DNA of 64,000 nucleotides from Prolixibacteraceae bacterium (GTDB lineage Bacteria; Bacteroidota; Bacteroidia; Bacteroidales; Prolixibacteraceae). This document shows, one piece after another, positions 48,263-58,223 of this stretch. Below the pieces are notes generated by a model. That model was not told the DNA's origin, did not search any database, and saw nothing but the letters and a program-made list of their open reading frames with translations. The translations under genes and the position numbers were made by a program. The stretch is from the NCBI GenBank assembly GCA_023229575.1, contig JALNYZ010000007.1:62001-126000 (forward strand), given 5' to 3'. Position 1 is the stretch's first letter; every line of letters begins with the position of its first letter.

Positions 48263-51190
48263 CTAGAAGCCAATAGCCTCAAACAGAATCTCCACCGGAT
48301 GCACCGCTTTTTTCCCTGTCCCATCCAGAATATGGTGCCTGCAACTCGTTCCGGGAGCAGCGACCACCACCTCGGCTGACAATCGGCGTAATTCGGGAAA
48401 AAGAACCAGATTCCCAATCTTCATGGAGAGATCGTAGTGCTCTTTCTCGTACCCAAACGATCCCGCCATGCCGCAACAGCCGGATGGGATCTCCTGGACA
48501 TGGTAATTGACGGGCATTGAAAGCATTTTTTTCGTTGGCAAAGTTGATGCGATGGCCTTTTGCTGACAATGACCATGCAGCTTGATGGTCAACTCGTTCT
48601 TTGTAAAACTATCAGCCGAAATATTTCCTCTTTGCTGCTCCCTTACCAGGAATTCATCGATCATCAGACTGTTTTTCGCAATCTTTTTCGCGGCAATTTT
48701 CTGCTCTCCACGCAGCAGATCAGGATATTCGTCGCGGAAGGTGAGGATGGCCGAGGGTTCGATGCCAACCAATGGATGTTGGTTGTCAATCAGCGATTCG
48801 AAAATTGCCACATTATTGGCTGCAATTTTGGCCGCTTTCCTAACATAACCTTTGGAAAGGAAGGTTCTTCCACTGACTTCATGCTGGGCCACAAGTACCA
48901 GGTATCCCAAATGGTTCAGTACCCTGATGGCCTTGATCCCAATTTCCGTGTCGTTGTAATTGGTGAACTCATCGATGAAAAAGTAGAGCGATCCTTTGGG
49001 GTTTTCTATGCGGTCATTCAACTTTTTCAGGTTCTTGCTGCACCAACTTCTGAGTGTCGTCCGGGCCAATCCCGGAATGCTCCTTTTGCCTGCAAATCCA
49101 GTTACCGATTTAATGAGGGAAGAGGTGACCGGATTGTGCACCATAAAATTAAACAGGCTTGGTAGAGGGGTTCCCAATTTGTAGATGGAGGCAATATTGG
49201 CCACCAATTTTGAGCGTAGGGGCGAGCCTTGCTGATCATACTTGTGCTGTAAAAACTCCGCTTTAATCCTGGTCATGTCCACTCCCGACGGGCACTCCGA
49301 CTTGCAGCCTTTGCATGAGATGCACAAGTCGAGGATATCGTACAATTCCTTGCTTTCGAATACCTCTTTGCTGGTCCGGCTGCGGAGGTAGTCGTTCAGT
49401 AAATTGGCCCGGGCACGTGTCGTATGTCTCTCGTCGCGGGTTGCCATGTAACTGGGGCACATGGTACCTCCGATGATTTCGGATTTGCGGCAGTCGCCGG
49501 ATCCGTTGCATTTTTCGACATGACGCACGAAGCCCATAGAATCTGACCAGTCGAAGAAGGTCTCAATAGCTGGATCATTCTCACCTGGATGAATCCTTAG
49601 GGAGCTGTCCATTGGCGGTGTATTGACAATCTTCCCCGGGTTGAATATGTTTTTGGGATCCCATAGCTGTTTCACCTGTTTGATCAGTTCGAAATTGTGG
49701 GACCCCAGGATGACAGGAATAAATTCCCCCCTGAGCCTTCCGTCTCCATGCTCACCACTAAGCGACCCCCTGTATTTCTTGACAAGATGGGCGATTTTGG
49801 TGGCAATTGTGCGGAATAATACCACCCCCTCAGGATCTTTGAGGTTGATGACCGGCCTGAGGTGAAGCTCTCCGGTTGCGATATGGGCATGGTATACACA
49901 ACTCAAACCGTGTGCAGCCATGATCTCTTTAAATTCTGCAATGTAATTGGATAATACCCTTGGATCGACTGCCGTATCCTCCACCAGCGACACGGGTTTG
50001 GCATCCCCCGGAATATTGGAAAGCAGGCCCAGTCCGGCCTTGCGAAGGGCCCAAACTTTTTTGGTATCCTCGCCGGTTACCAAAGGGAAATGGTATCCAA
50101 ATCCGGCTGCCTTAAGTTCACTTTCCAGCGCATGGTGCAGTGATGCAATCTCTTCTTTTGTCTCGCGGGCCCACTCCAATATCAGGATCGCGGCAGGTTC
50201 ACCTTCAACAAAGAACCTGTTCTTTCTTTGCTCGATGCTGTCGAGGGTGCATTTTAGTATTACATCGTCGATGAGTTCGATGGCTCCCGGGTTATATTTC
50301 AATGCCAGCAGGTTCCCCTCCATCGCCTCCTCCAGGGAATGAAAGTGGATGCAGACCAGCCCGGTCTCTTTGGGTGGGAGCGGAACCAGGTTAAGTTTGA
50401 TCTCTGTAACAAAGAGCAAAGTTCCTTCCGAACCTGCTATCAGTTTCGAGAAGTTGAAACGGGAGGTGCTGTCTGAGAAAAGTTCGGTGTGCAGCAGCTC
50501 ATCCAGGGCATATCCTGTATTTCTTCTGCGTAGTGCTTTTTCGGGATACTCCTTTTCAATCTGCTCCTGGTTTTTGGGATCTGAGAGCATCGTTTCAATC
50601 TGCCGGTACAAAGAATTTTCGAGCCGGTCGCCCACTGTTTTGTCTTTAAATTCCCGGTAGGAGAGGGGTTTGAATGTGACTTCGGAACTGTCTGAGAGGT
50701 AGCCTGTAACTTCGAGTAGGTGGTCCCTGGTGCTCCCGAAGATAAGGGAATGTGCCCCGCAGGCATTGTTGCCAACCATGCCGCCAATCATGCAGCGGTT
50801 GGAGGTGGAGGTTTCCGGACCGAAGAAAAGGCCAAACTGCCGCAGGTGGATATTGAGTTCGTCCAGTACTACTCCCGGCTGGAGCCTTACCCAGCTCTCC
50901 GGCTTGTTGACCTCCAGGATTTGGGTCATGGTCCGGGACAAGTCTACCACGACGCCACTTCCAACCACCTGACCAGCCAATGAGGTGCCTGCCGTCCGGG
51001 GAATAATCCCTAAATTGTGTTGATTACAAAATAAAATCACCCGAAGAATGTCATCTTTGTGCTTTGGAAATACGACGGCAACAGGACGTTCTTTGTATGC
51101 TGAAGCATCTGTGGAATAGAGTATTAAAGTGGATTCATCGGTCAATAAATCTCCTTCCAGTTCCTGTTTCAGCGTCGAAAAATCAATCAT
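48263..51190 (-). CDS. FAD-linked oxidase with Fe-S and CCG domains (YdiJ / D-2-hydroxyglutarate dehydrogenase type)
   Basis: A 975-residue fusion. An FAD-binding type-4 domain (GIIPRTAGTSLAGQVVGSG) and FAD-oxidase C domain (residues about 200-520) are followed by an iron-sulfur region (GSGDCRKSEIIGGTMCPSY; CISCKGCKSECPSGVD). A CCG domain closes the protein (KLHGHCQQKAI; IPSGCCGMAGSFGYEKEH). This order and length match E. coli YdiJ (about 1018 residues), which oxidises D-2-hydroxyglutarate. Related D-lactate or glycolate oxidases are normally split. It acts as a membrane-associated or cytosolic dehydrogenase passing electrons to quinone. Confidence 0.85.
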   Translation of the reverse strand: MIDFSTLKQELEGDLLTDESTLILYSTDASAYKERPVAVVFPKHKDDILRVILFCNQHNLGIIPRTAGTSLAGQVVGSGVVVDLSRTMTQILEVNKPESWVRLQPGVVLDELNIHLRQFGLFFGPETSTSNRCMIGGMVGNNACGAHSLIFGSTRDHLLEVTGYLSDSSEVTFKPLSYREFKDKTVGDRLENSLYRQIETMLSDPKNQEQIEKEYPEKALRRRNTGYALDELLHTELFSDSTSRFNFSKLIAGSEGTLLFVTEIKLNLVPLPPKETGLVCIHFHSLEEAMEGNLLALKYNPGAIELIDDVILKCTLDSIEQRKNRFFVEGEPAAILILEWARETKEEIASLHHALESELKAAGFGYHFPLVTGEDTKKVWALRKAGLGLLSNIPGDAKPVSLVEDTAVDPRVLSNYIAEFKEIMAAHGLSCVYHAHIATGELHLRPVINLKDPEGVVLFRTIATKIAHLVKKYRGSLSGEHGDGRLRGEFIPVILGSHNFELIKQVKQLWDPKNIFNPGKIVNTPPMDSSLRIHPGENDPAIETFFDWSDSMGFVRHVEKCNGSGDCRKSEIIGGTMCPSYMATRDERHTTRARANLLNDYLRSRTSKEVFESKELYDILDLCISCKGCKSECPSGVDMTRIKAEFLQHKYDQQGSPLRSKLVANIASIYKLGTPLPSLFNFMVHNPVTSSLIKSVTGFAGKRSIPGLARTTLRSWCSKNLKKLNDRIENPKGSLYFFIDEFTNYNDTEIGIKAIRVLNHLGYLVLVAQHEVSGRTFLSKGYVRKAAKIAANNVAIFESLIDNQHPLVGIEPSAILTFRDEYPDLLRGEQKIAAKKIAKNSLMIDEFLVREQQRGNISADSFTKNELTIKLHGHCQQKAIASTLPTKKMLSMPVNYHVQEIPSGCCGMAGSFGYEKEHYDLSMKIGNLVLFPELRRLSAEVVVAAPGTSCRHHILDGTGKKAVHPVEILFEAIGF

Positions 51191-51403
51191 CTAACGTAGC
51201 GATTTAAAAATAAATATGTAATTTTGAAAAATTTTTAATCCAAATTTGGATCGTTGGGAAATATATAATCAATATCGTTCGAATGATTCAGATCTGTTAT
51301 CCCCCATTCAAAATACGAAATTAGGATAAAATATTGATTGTAATGGGAGCTGTGTGTTCAGTTTCATCAATGAAAAGGAAAAGTTAACGTTAGAAAAACC
51401 GAT

Positions 51404-52753
51404 ATGGCATCAGAAGTAAACACCAAATTTTTACAAGACAAAAGACTGGACCGGATTGCATCCGATATACTACGTCCTGTCGGGGTCGACAGGAGCTTTT
51501 TAATATGGATGTCGAGTCTTACGATGCTCTTATTTGTCTGTTTATATGCATATTACATTCAATTGGACAAAGGATTGATCGTTACTGGTTTGCGTGATTA
51601 TGTCAGTTGGGGGATGTACATTTCCAATTTTGTCTTTTTTGTTGCCACGAGTTTGGTTGGGATGCTGATCAGTTCCGTTCTTGGGATGATGGGCTACAAG
51701 TGGGTCAAACCGATTGGCCGAATCGCAGAAATCATCGCTGTAGCCTTCTCAGCAGTAGCCGGATTGGTTATCGTGTCAGATATGGGACGACCAGAGCGGC
51801 TCCCCTATGTTTTCATGTTTGGCAGAATTCAATCCCCCATTTTATGGGACGTGACCGTAGTGACCACTTACATGACACTCAGTATTTTGCTTTATGTTTT
51901 CACCATGATCCCTGATATGGCCATCAGCAGGGGACGGATCGGCCATACGCCGGCCTGGCTGCAAAAAACTTACGAATTTCTATCATTTAACTTCCAGCAC
52001 AAACCAGAGCAATACAAAATATTGCTGAAAGCGGTCCGTATCCTTTTGATATTGATTGTACCCACTGCCTTTGCCATCCATACGGTTACCTCCTGGCTCT
52101 TTGCGGTCACCACCCGACCGGGCTGGGACAGCACCATCTTTGGACCTTATTTCCTTACCGGCGCCTTCGTGGCAGGATCTGCAGCCGTCATTATTCTGAT
52201 GTTTGTTGTCAGGAACAATTACAAACTGAGCAGGTACATCACCGTTGAACATTTTGACAAAATGGGCAAGCTGCTCTTTCTCGTATCGATCGTTTATTTC
52301 TACTTCAACTTGAATGAGTATCTGGTTCCGGCATACAAGATGAAGACATTCGAAGCCCGCCACCTCGTTGAGTTATTTGTCGGAGAGCATGCCTTTATGT
52401 TCTGGTGTGTGCAGTTGCTTGGATTAATAATCCCAATGATATTGCTTCTTTTCAAATCCATGCGCAAACCGGTTCCGATGTTTATCATCGCAATTGTGGT
52501 TTTGATTGCCTCCTGGTTCAAACGCTTATTGATTGTGGTACCCACCATGGAAGAACCATTTTTGCCAAAACAATATGTACCGGATGCCTGGATGCTCTAT
52601 CATCCTACTATTGTGGAGTCAGCGATAACTATGGGAACCATTACGCTTGCCGTGATGATAATCTCCGTTCTGATGAAATTATTTCCGGTAATTCCTATCT
52701 GGGAAATCGCCGAAGAGGAGAGCGCACATCCTGACCAACAGCCTGTTGAATAA
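51404..52753 (+). CDS. NrfD/PsrC-type quinone-interacting membrane subunit
   Basis: A 449-residue integral membrane protein with about ten hydrophobic segments. Blocks GLRDYVSWGMYISNFVFFV, DMGRPERLPYVFMFGRIQSP and WDVTVVTTYMTLSI are typical of NrfD/PsrC/ActC proteins, which oxidise or reduce menaquinol for a periplasmic partner. No Fe-S (NrfC-like) or molybdopterin subunit is encoded here. Instead a single-haem cytochrome c gene follows after 5 bases. The pair may form a quinol:cytochrome module, with the terminal partner elsewhere in the genome. Confidence 0.82.
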   Translation: MASEVNTKFLQDKRLDRIASDILRPVGVDRSFLIWMSSLTMLLFVCLYAYYIQLDKGLIVTGLRDYVSWGMYISNFVFFVATSLVGMLISSVLGMMGYKWVKPIGRIAEIIAVAFSAVAGLVIVSDMGRPERLPYVFMFGRIQSPILWDVTVVTTYMTLSILLYVFTMIPDMAISRGRIGHTPAWLQKTYEFLSFNFQHKPEQYKILLKAVRILLILIVPTAFAIHTVTSWLFAVTTRPGWDSTIFGPYFLTGAFVAGSAAVIILMFVVRNNYKLSRYITVEHFDKMGKLLFLVSIVYFYFNLNEYLVPAYKMKTFEARHLVELFVGEHAFMFWCVQLLGLIIPMILLLFKSMRKPVPMFIIAIVVLIASWFKRLLIVVPTMEEPFLPKQYVPDAWMLYHPTIVESAITMGTITLAVMIISVLMKLFPVIPIWEIAEEESAHPDQQPVE

Positions 52754-52758
52754 TAGAA

Positions 52759-53670
52759 TTGCAAAAACTGATGATACTTAAACCTATTTTTTTTGTAGTT
52801 CTCAATTTTGTTACGGTTGTGCTATTGGCTCAGACAACACCATGGGAAGTCCCTGCTGACCGCAACTCGAAATTAAGTACAGCCGAATTCACCGATCAGA
52901 ACCGGAATACGGGGAAAGATCTTTACCAGACCAACTGCAAATCCTGTCATGGCGATCCTGGTAAGAACAATATCATAAAACTGGTCCCTCCGCCACCTGA
53001 TCCTGCAGCTATCCAATTGCAGCAGAATACGGATGGTTCGCTTCATTATAAGATCAGCGAAGGCCGTGGGGCAATGCCCTCTTTCAAGAATGTTCTGAAT
53101 TCGGCCGATATTTGGAATATCATTGCCTTTCTACGGACTTTCAACAAGGATTACCGGCAACAACTGGCGGTTAAACCGACATTTGGTGGTGAACTATTTG
53201 ACAAAGTTGAATTGAAGCTTATAGCAGATCAATCAAATACCACCATAACTGCTCAATTGACCGGAATAAAAGGGGCATTGGTGAAACCCATTTCAGGACT
53301 TGAGGTTAAGCTTTTTGCCGTACGTTATTTTGGTAACCTGATCGTTGATAAGCCAATGGATACCAATATTGAAGGGAAAGCTCTTTTTGCCTGTCCTAAG
53401 AACCTGCCGGGAGATGCATCCGGTAACATATCGTTGATAGCCCAACTGTCAAATGAAGATCTTTTCGGTCTTGTAAAAACTGAATCCACCATGACCATTG
53501 GGCTGCCAACTGACAGGCCTCCACTCAATGAACCGCGCGCCCTTTGGAATGTAGTCCGGAAAACCCCGATTTGGTTGTTGGTAACCTATCTTGCCTCTGT
53601 ATTAATCGTTTGGGGATTTATTGTTGTCGTACTCCTGAAACTGAGGACAATTTCCAAACTTGGAGAGTGA
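52759..53670 (+). CDS. membrane-anchored monohaem cytochrome c
   Basis: A 303-residue protein starting at TTG or at the ATG at 52771 (MILKPIFFVVLNFVTVVLLA), with an N-terminal export segment. The single haem site is CKSCHGDPG near residue 60, with a likely axial methionine in GRGAMPSFKNVL. A beta-rich middle domain of about 130 residues follows, then a C-terminal membrane anchor (WLLVTYLASVLIVWGFIVVVLL). Soluble haem and beta domains would face the periplasm. It is close to the NrfD-type gene and probably its electron partner. Confidence 0.85.
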   Translation: MQKLMILKPIFFVVLNFVTVVLLAQTTPWEVPADRNSKLSTAEFTDQNRNTGKDLYQTNCKSCHGDPGKNNIIKLVPPPPDPAAIQLQQNTDGSLHYKISEGRGAMPSFKNVLNSADIWNIIAFLRTFNKDYRQQLAVKPTFGGELFDKVELKLIADQSNTTITAQLTGIKGALVKPISGLEVKLFAVRYFGNLIVDKPMDTNIEGKALFACPKNLPGDASGNISLIAQLSNEDLFGLVKTESTMTIGLPTDRPPLNEPRALWNVVRKTPIWLLVTYLASVLIVWGFIVVVLLKLRTISKLGE

Positions 53671-53680
53671 TAGTCATACG

Positions 53681-54778
53681 ATGAGAAAAAGCAATATACA
53701 AACCGAAATTGACGCTTGCTTCCTTTACCGGAAACTGGCTGAGCATGAGCCAGATGAAACAATTGCCAAGGTGTTTTTAAAGATGAGCGAAATTGAAAGT
53801 GGTCATGCCGAGGCTTTTGCAAAACGGGACAACATCGCATTGGACAACTTAATTCGGCCTTCATGGAGGGCCAGGACCATTCATGCAATCGGTAAAATAT
53901 TTGGGTATGATTATGTGTTGGGGGCGTTGATGGATACTGAAAAGAGCCTCTCCAATGCAATTCTTTCGGTTAAGAAAAAGAACAATCTGGAAATAACCGG
54001 CGCTGAGACCAATCATGTAAAAATTCTGCGTGCATTGATTGACACGGAGGAAAATGTCTCGGGGGCCCAATTGGCAAAATTTGAATCCAGGCACCGTTCT
54101 GTTGGGGGAAATGCCATACGGGCAGCGGTATTGGGAGGAAATGACGGTTTGGTTTCAAACTTTAGCCTGGTTATGGGAATCGCGGGTGCAACATCCGGAC
54201 AGCAAGGCGTTTTATTGGCAGGTCTTGCAGGGTTATTGGCAGGCGCCTTGTCTATGTCGCTTGGCGAATGGATTTCGGTAAAGAGCTCCCAGGAATTGTA
54301 TGAAAACCAGATGCAACTGGAGATGGACGAGCTGGAGACAAACCCTGAAGGCGAAAGGGAGGAGATGGCCTTAATCTATATTGCAAAGGGAATTCCTGAA
54401 GCCCAGGCGAATGAGATGGCTACCGAAATAATGAAAGATAAAAGTCATGCCCATAAATTTCTGGTCAAAGAGGAGTTGGGTATCAATGAGGAAGAATTGA
54501 AAGGTTCGGCTGTCGAAGCAGCTGTTTATTCTTTTATCCTGTTTGCGATCGGGGCAGTTATCCCGGTAATACCTTTTATGTTTACCAATGGAATGACAGC
54601 GATTATCCTGAGTGTTGGGCTTAGTGCAGCCGGATTATTTTTAATTGGAGCAGCTATCACCCTGTTCACCGGAAAGAATGTCTGGTATTCCGGGTTTAGG
54701 CAGGTCATTTTTGGTTTACTTGCAGCGGCAATAACATTTGGTATCGGCAGCATAATCGGCGTTTCCCTTGCCGGCTAA
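53681..54778 (+). CDS. ferritin-like + VIT1/CCC1 family membrane protein
   Basis: The ATG at 53681 (MRKSNIQTEIDACFLYRKLA) is preferred over a TTG at 53660 that overlaps the cytochrome gene. The 365-residue protein has an N-terminal rubrerythrin/ferritin-like helical domain (residues about 5-130, with Glu-rich MSEIESGHAEAF). A VIT1/CCC1 domain follows (AVLGGNDGLVSNFSLVMGIAG, LLAGALSMSLGEWISVKSSQE) and three C-terminal membrane segments. This fusion is thought to move iron or manganese across the membrane. It follows the cytochrome gene by 10 bases. Confidence 0.88.
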   Translation: MRKSNIQTEIDACFLYRKLAEHEPDETIAKVFLKMSEIESGHAEAFAKRDNIALDNLIRPSWRARTIHAIGKIFGYDYVLGALMDTEKSLSNAILSVKKKNNLEITGAETNHVKILRALIDTEENVSGAQLAKFESRHRSVGGNAIRAAVLGGNDGLVSNFSLVMGIAGATSGQQGVLLAGLAGLLAGALSMSLGEWISVKSSQELYENQMQLEMDELETNPEGEREEMALIYIAKGIPEAQANEMATEIMKDKSHAHKFLVKEELGINEEELKGSAVEAAVYSFILFAIGAVIPVIPFMFTNGMTAIILSVGLSAAGLFLIGAAITLFTGKNVWYSGFRQVIFGLLAAAITFGIGSIIGVSLAG

Positions 54779-54792
54779 AAATTTTTTATCCG

Positions 54793-54818
54793 CAGAGACA
54801 AGGCATGCCTTGTCTCTG
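54793..54818. terminator. bidirectional terminator-like palindrome between convergent genes
   Basis: CAGAGACAAGGC-AT-GCCTTGTCTCTG is a perfect 12-bp-arm palindrome sitting 14 bases after the VIT1-type gene and 1 base before the convergent AI-2E gene stop. T-runs are weak on both sides, so termination is likely but not certain. Confidence 0.65.
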
Positions 54819-54819
54819 T

Positions 54820-55923
54820 CTAATCGTGGTTTGTCAGGCTTTTGATCACCTTGAATTCAGACAGAAATTCACTGGCTATTACCCTGAGGACCGTATAAGC
54901 CGGGATACCCAAAATCATGCCAGGGATACCTGCCAGCGTGCCGGCAATCATGGTAACAAAGAAGATTTCGAGCGGGTGTGCCTGAACACTGTTGGAGTAA
55001 ATTATGGTTTGAAAAATCATGTTGTCGATAAACTGAACCACCATGACAACAACAACGATCAATACCATTAAAGGCAATGTGACATCCATGAAGCTCGCAT
55101 TCAGATTGTTGGCTACAGCTACAACCAATCCAAACAGCGCCCCGATCCAGGGACCGATGTAAGGGATTACATTGATCAACCCGGCAAAAACACCCACAAC
55201 TACTGCATGGGAAAAGCCTAATCCGATGATGGTGAAACCGATTGTGGAGATTGCCATAATTCCAAGCATCTGCAACAGCATTCCAATCAGATACCTTTTC
55301 AACAGGATGCTAACCGACTCAAGTACTTTGGCTACGCGCTCCTCAAATTTGACCGGGGCAAGAACCATGATCCACTGGCCAAACAAGCCCTCCTCCTGCA
55401 AGAAAAAGAAAAGGATGAAGGAGACTGAGAAAAACATTAGGAATAGGTTGCCGATCACGGTGGCAATAGACCCGAAGATAGAGCTGACCTGTCCAAAATT
55501 GATCAGGCTGGCGAACTGGGTCTTGAGATAAGACTCCAGGCTATTGTTGTGGGTAATGCTGGTAACCAGGGAGGGATATTTGGCTTGAAGTTGCTCATAG
55601 GCGCTGTTCAGATAATTCACGACATCGTGTATGTTGATGGATGAAAGCTGATTAACTTCAGAAGCAATCATCGGTATAAGGAAGCTGAAAAAGACAATAA
55701 TCCCCAGCCAAAGTGAAAGTATGGTTAGGAATGCTGCTGCACCCTTTCCAATTCTGAATCTTTTGTAGTGGATGTGCTGAAATTTTTTTGCAAGCGGACT
55801 TCCAATTAAGGACATTACCGCAGCAATAAGGATGTAAGCGACAATGTTACTGAGGTAATAAACCATCAGACCAAACAGGATTATTGTTGCGAAAACAATT
55901 ACATTTTTTATGCGCTGATCCAT
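54820..55923 (-). CDS. AI-2E family transporter / PerM-like permease
   Basis: A 367-residue inner-membrane protein with about seven to eight hydrophobic segments: two N-terminal ones (VIVFATIILFGLMVYYLSNI, AYILIAAVMSLI), a long amphipathic middle (HDVVNYLNSAYEQLQAKYPS) and a C-terminal membrane block. Family-typical residues are GLINVIPYIGPWIGALFGL and the late IFFVTMIAGTLAGIPGMILGIP, where the glycine-proline loop lies. The family includes exporters of AI-2 and Na+/H+ antiporters, so the substrate is open. It is monocistronic and convergent with the VIT1-type gene. Confidence 0.85.
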   Translation of the reverse strand: MDQRIKNVIVFATIILFGLMVYYLSNIVAYILIAAVMSLIGSPLAKKFQHIHYKRFRIGKGAAAFLTILSLWLGIIVFFSFLIPMIASEVNQLSSINIHDVVNYLNSAYEQLQAKYPSLVTSITHNNSLESYLKTQFASLINFGQVSSIFGSIATVIGNLFLMFFSVSFILFFFLQEEGLFGQWIMVLAPVKFEERVAKVLESVSILLKRYLIGMLLQMLGIMAISTIGFTIIGLGFSHAVVVGVFAGLINVIPYIGPWIGALFGLVVAVANNLNASFMDVTLPLMVLIVVVVMVVQFIDNMIFQTIIYSNSVQAHPLEIFFVTMIAGTLAGIPGMILGIPAYTVLRVIASEFLSEFKVIKSLTNHD

Positions 55924-56248
55924 TTTCGTTGTTTAAATAGGTTGCAGATTTGATAATTGTCTGGTAATGTGAAGATTAACATTTTTACGGATGCAGAGTG
56001 CTGATGTGTCTAATTTATTAATAATTTGAGTCTTATCAAGAAAATAGTTTTTCGATTTATCTTAGTTTTTGATTATTTTATTTTAAATTTGAGTGGGTCA
56101 ACTACAACAGCTAAAATATTCTATTATGTTTTTCCTCGTTTTCGTTCGCATTGAGAACTTTTGTACCTAAGTGCGCAGTTTCCCTAAAGTAATTTTTTCG
56201 AATGTTCAAACGAATTGTTTTAACATACTGACTGCCAATTTTGTGCAA

Positions 56249-56279
56249 TTTGGAATTAATTAAATTGTTTTTATCTTCG
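56249..56279 (+). promoter_or_regulatory. candidate promoter of the OmpP1/FadL gene
   Basis: TTTG (56249-56252), 19 bases, TATCTTCG (56272-56279) fits the -33/-7 pattern with one mismatch in the -7. The rest of the 55924-56399 gap is AT-rich and holds no supported gene; the 5' untranslated region would be about 115 bases. Confidence 0.5.
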
Positions 56280-56399
56280 CCAATGGTTTAACCAACTTTA
56301 ACATTTAACCATAAAAATTAAGAAAGTCCCCTCGCTTTTTGCCAAACAAACCAGAAAAGGTAATTAATCAATATTGTTCAAATCTTTGAAATTTAAACT

Positions 56400-58010
56400 A
56401 TGAAAAAACTAATTGCAACAGCAGGATTATTGATGTGTTTTGGAGTTGTATTTGCGGGTGGCCTTCTTACGAATGGCAATCAGAGTGCCCAATACATCAG
56501 GATGTTGTCCCGTAATGCTTCAACCGGCTATGATGCTGTTTACTTTAATCCTGCAGGATTGATGAAAATGGAAAATGGTCTCTACATTGCTGTTAACAGC
56601 CAGACTCTTTTTCAAACAAAGACCGTTGTATCCAGTTATCCTTTGTTGAATTCTTCCACTTATGACGGAAAGATAACTGTTCCTGTATTTCCTACTGCTT
56701 TTGCTATTTATAAGAAGGATAAAATTGCCTACTCTTTGGGAATCGGTCCCAACAGCGGGGGTGGTAGCGCTGAGTTTGACAAAGGCTTGCCCTCATTCGA
56801 AAAGGATATTTCCAATTTGGTTCCCGGATTGGCAGGGTTAACCAAGGTAGGTCAAAGTATCACGGGTTACAAAGCCGATATTTCATTTAAAGGGGAATCT
56901 GTCTTCTGGGGTATTCAGGGAGGTGTTTCCTATAAAATCAATGATAAATTTTCAGTATACGGCGGATTACGCTATATTCCAGCCACCAATACCTACACCG
57001 GATATATTAAAAATATTTCGGTGACTGCCAATGGAACATCAAAAATAGCCTCTACTTATTTGTCAAACGAAGTGGCTCCGATTTTGACAGGACTTGCTGC
57101 CCAGGCTACCGCTGGAGCTGCTGGTGTGCAGCCCCTGATCGCAGCCGGGGCCGGAGGGTATACCTTAGGGACCTTACAGGGTGCAGGATACATTTCCGCT
57201 GCACAACGGGCGCAAATTGAAGGTGGTTTGCTTGGATTGGGTGTTACGCAGGCACAGATCAATGCCATGCCTGTCTCAACCATCCAGTCTACCTTTAGCA
57301 GCACTGCTGCCACATTGAATGACCAGGCCAAAACAATGATCGCAACTGGAGCCGCGCTTACCGATAAATCGGTTGATGTAAAGCAAACCGGAAGCGGTAT
57401 TACCCCAATTCTTGGCCTGAATATTTCACCTTGCGAAGGTTTGAACATTGGTATGAAATATGAATTCAAAACCAAATTGACCCTGACAAATAGTACGAAA
57501 GTTGATGGGACAGGTATGTTTCCTGATAAAGCAGAGAGTTCAAGTGATATTCCGGCAATATTTGCCGTTGGGGTTGATTACAGGATTACCAGGAAGTTGA
57601 ACCTCTCAGCATCATTCACCAATTACAACGACAAGGGAGTTAACTGGGGCAACAATATTTACAAGCAACCGCGCATTATTGACCACAACGAGTGGGAGCT
57701 CGCCCTTGGCGGACAGTACCAGTTCATGAAATGTGTGGCCCTTAGTTTGGGATATATGCATACCGCGATGGGGGTTTTTGAGCAATTTAACAGTGATTTC
57801 AGCTATTACAGCAACTCGGAGAGTTATGCAGGTGGATTTGAAATCAAGGCAGGCCATAATCTGACCGTTGATCTCGGGGCAATTGTTACCAATTATAAAG
57901 ATGCCAATAAATTATTTAGCAGTCCGGTTGCAGGCAGCTATTTTGAAACCTATAAGAAGCACAATCTTGGGTTTGCAATAGGTTTAGGATACCACTTCGG
58001 AGGAAAGTAG
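56400..58010 (+). CDS. OmpP1/FadL/TodX family outer-membrane transport protein
   Basis: A 536-residue protein with signal peptide (MKKLIATAGLLMCFGVVFAG). The FadL-type N-terminal plug sequence is QSAQYIRMLSRNASTGYDAVYFNPAGL, in two blocks. A long beta-barrel with alternating hydrophobic strands ends FAIGLGYHFGGK. An Ala/Gly-rich insertion (about residues 225-320, LTGLAAQATAGAAGVQPLIA) is longer than in E. coli FadL and probably forms an extracellular or periplasmic loop. Such channels take up long-chain or aromatic hydrophobic compounds. It is a single gene with its own terminator. Confidence 0.9.
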   Translation: MKKLIATAGLLMCFGVVFAGGLLTNGNQSAQYIRMLSRNASTGYDAVYFNPAGLMKMENGLYIAVNSQTLFQTKTVVSSYPLLNSSTYDGKITVPVFPTAFAIYKKDKIAYSLGIGPNSGGGSAEFDKGLPSFEKDISNLVPGLAGLTKVGQSITGYKADISFKGESVFWGIQGGVSYKINDKFSVYGGLRYIPATNTYTGYIKNISVTANGTSKIASTYLSNEVAPILTGLAAQATAGAAGVQPLIAAGAGGYTLGTLQGAGYISAAQRAQIEGGLLGLGVTQAQINAMPVSTIQSTFSSTAATLNDQAKTMIATGAALTDKSVDVKQTGSGITPILGLNISPCEGLNIGMKYEFKTKLTLTNSTKVDGTGMFPDKAESSSDIPAIFAVGVDYRITRKLNLSASFTNYNDKGVNWGNNIYKQPRIIDHNEWELALGGQYQFMKCVALSLGYMHTAMGVFEQFNSDFSYYSNSESYAGGFEIKAGHNLTVDLGAIVTNYKDANKLFSSPVAGSYFETYKKHNLGFAIGLGYHFGGK

Positions 58011-58045
58011 CCTGATTTCGAAAGAAGGTCATCCAATAAAATGGG

Positions 58046-58076
58046 AAAGCCTGCAACTTGAAATTGCAGGCTTTCT
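58046..58076 (+). terminator. intrinsic terminator of the OmpP1/FadL gene
   Basis: AAAGCCTGCAA (58046-58056) and TTGCAGGCTTT (58064-58074) form a perfect 11-bp stem with a 7-base loop followed by CTTATCTTT, 35 bases after the stop. Confidence 0.9.
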
Positions 58077-58223
58077 TATCTTTATCCGGTTTCCTTTTTA
58101 CTTGTTTTAACGTCTTAATATTTCACTCTCCACTTCCAACTTTCCGGGTCTTCCGTCCGAAACAAATATTTCTTCCCTTTTCAAAATGCTACCGCGGACG
58201 GTTCTCTATTCATCATTCCCAAA

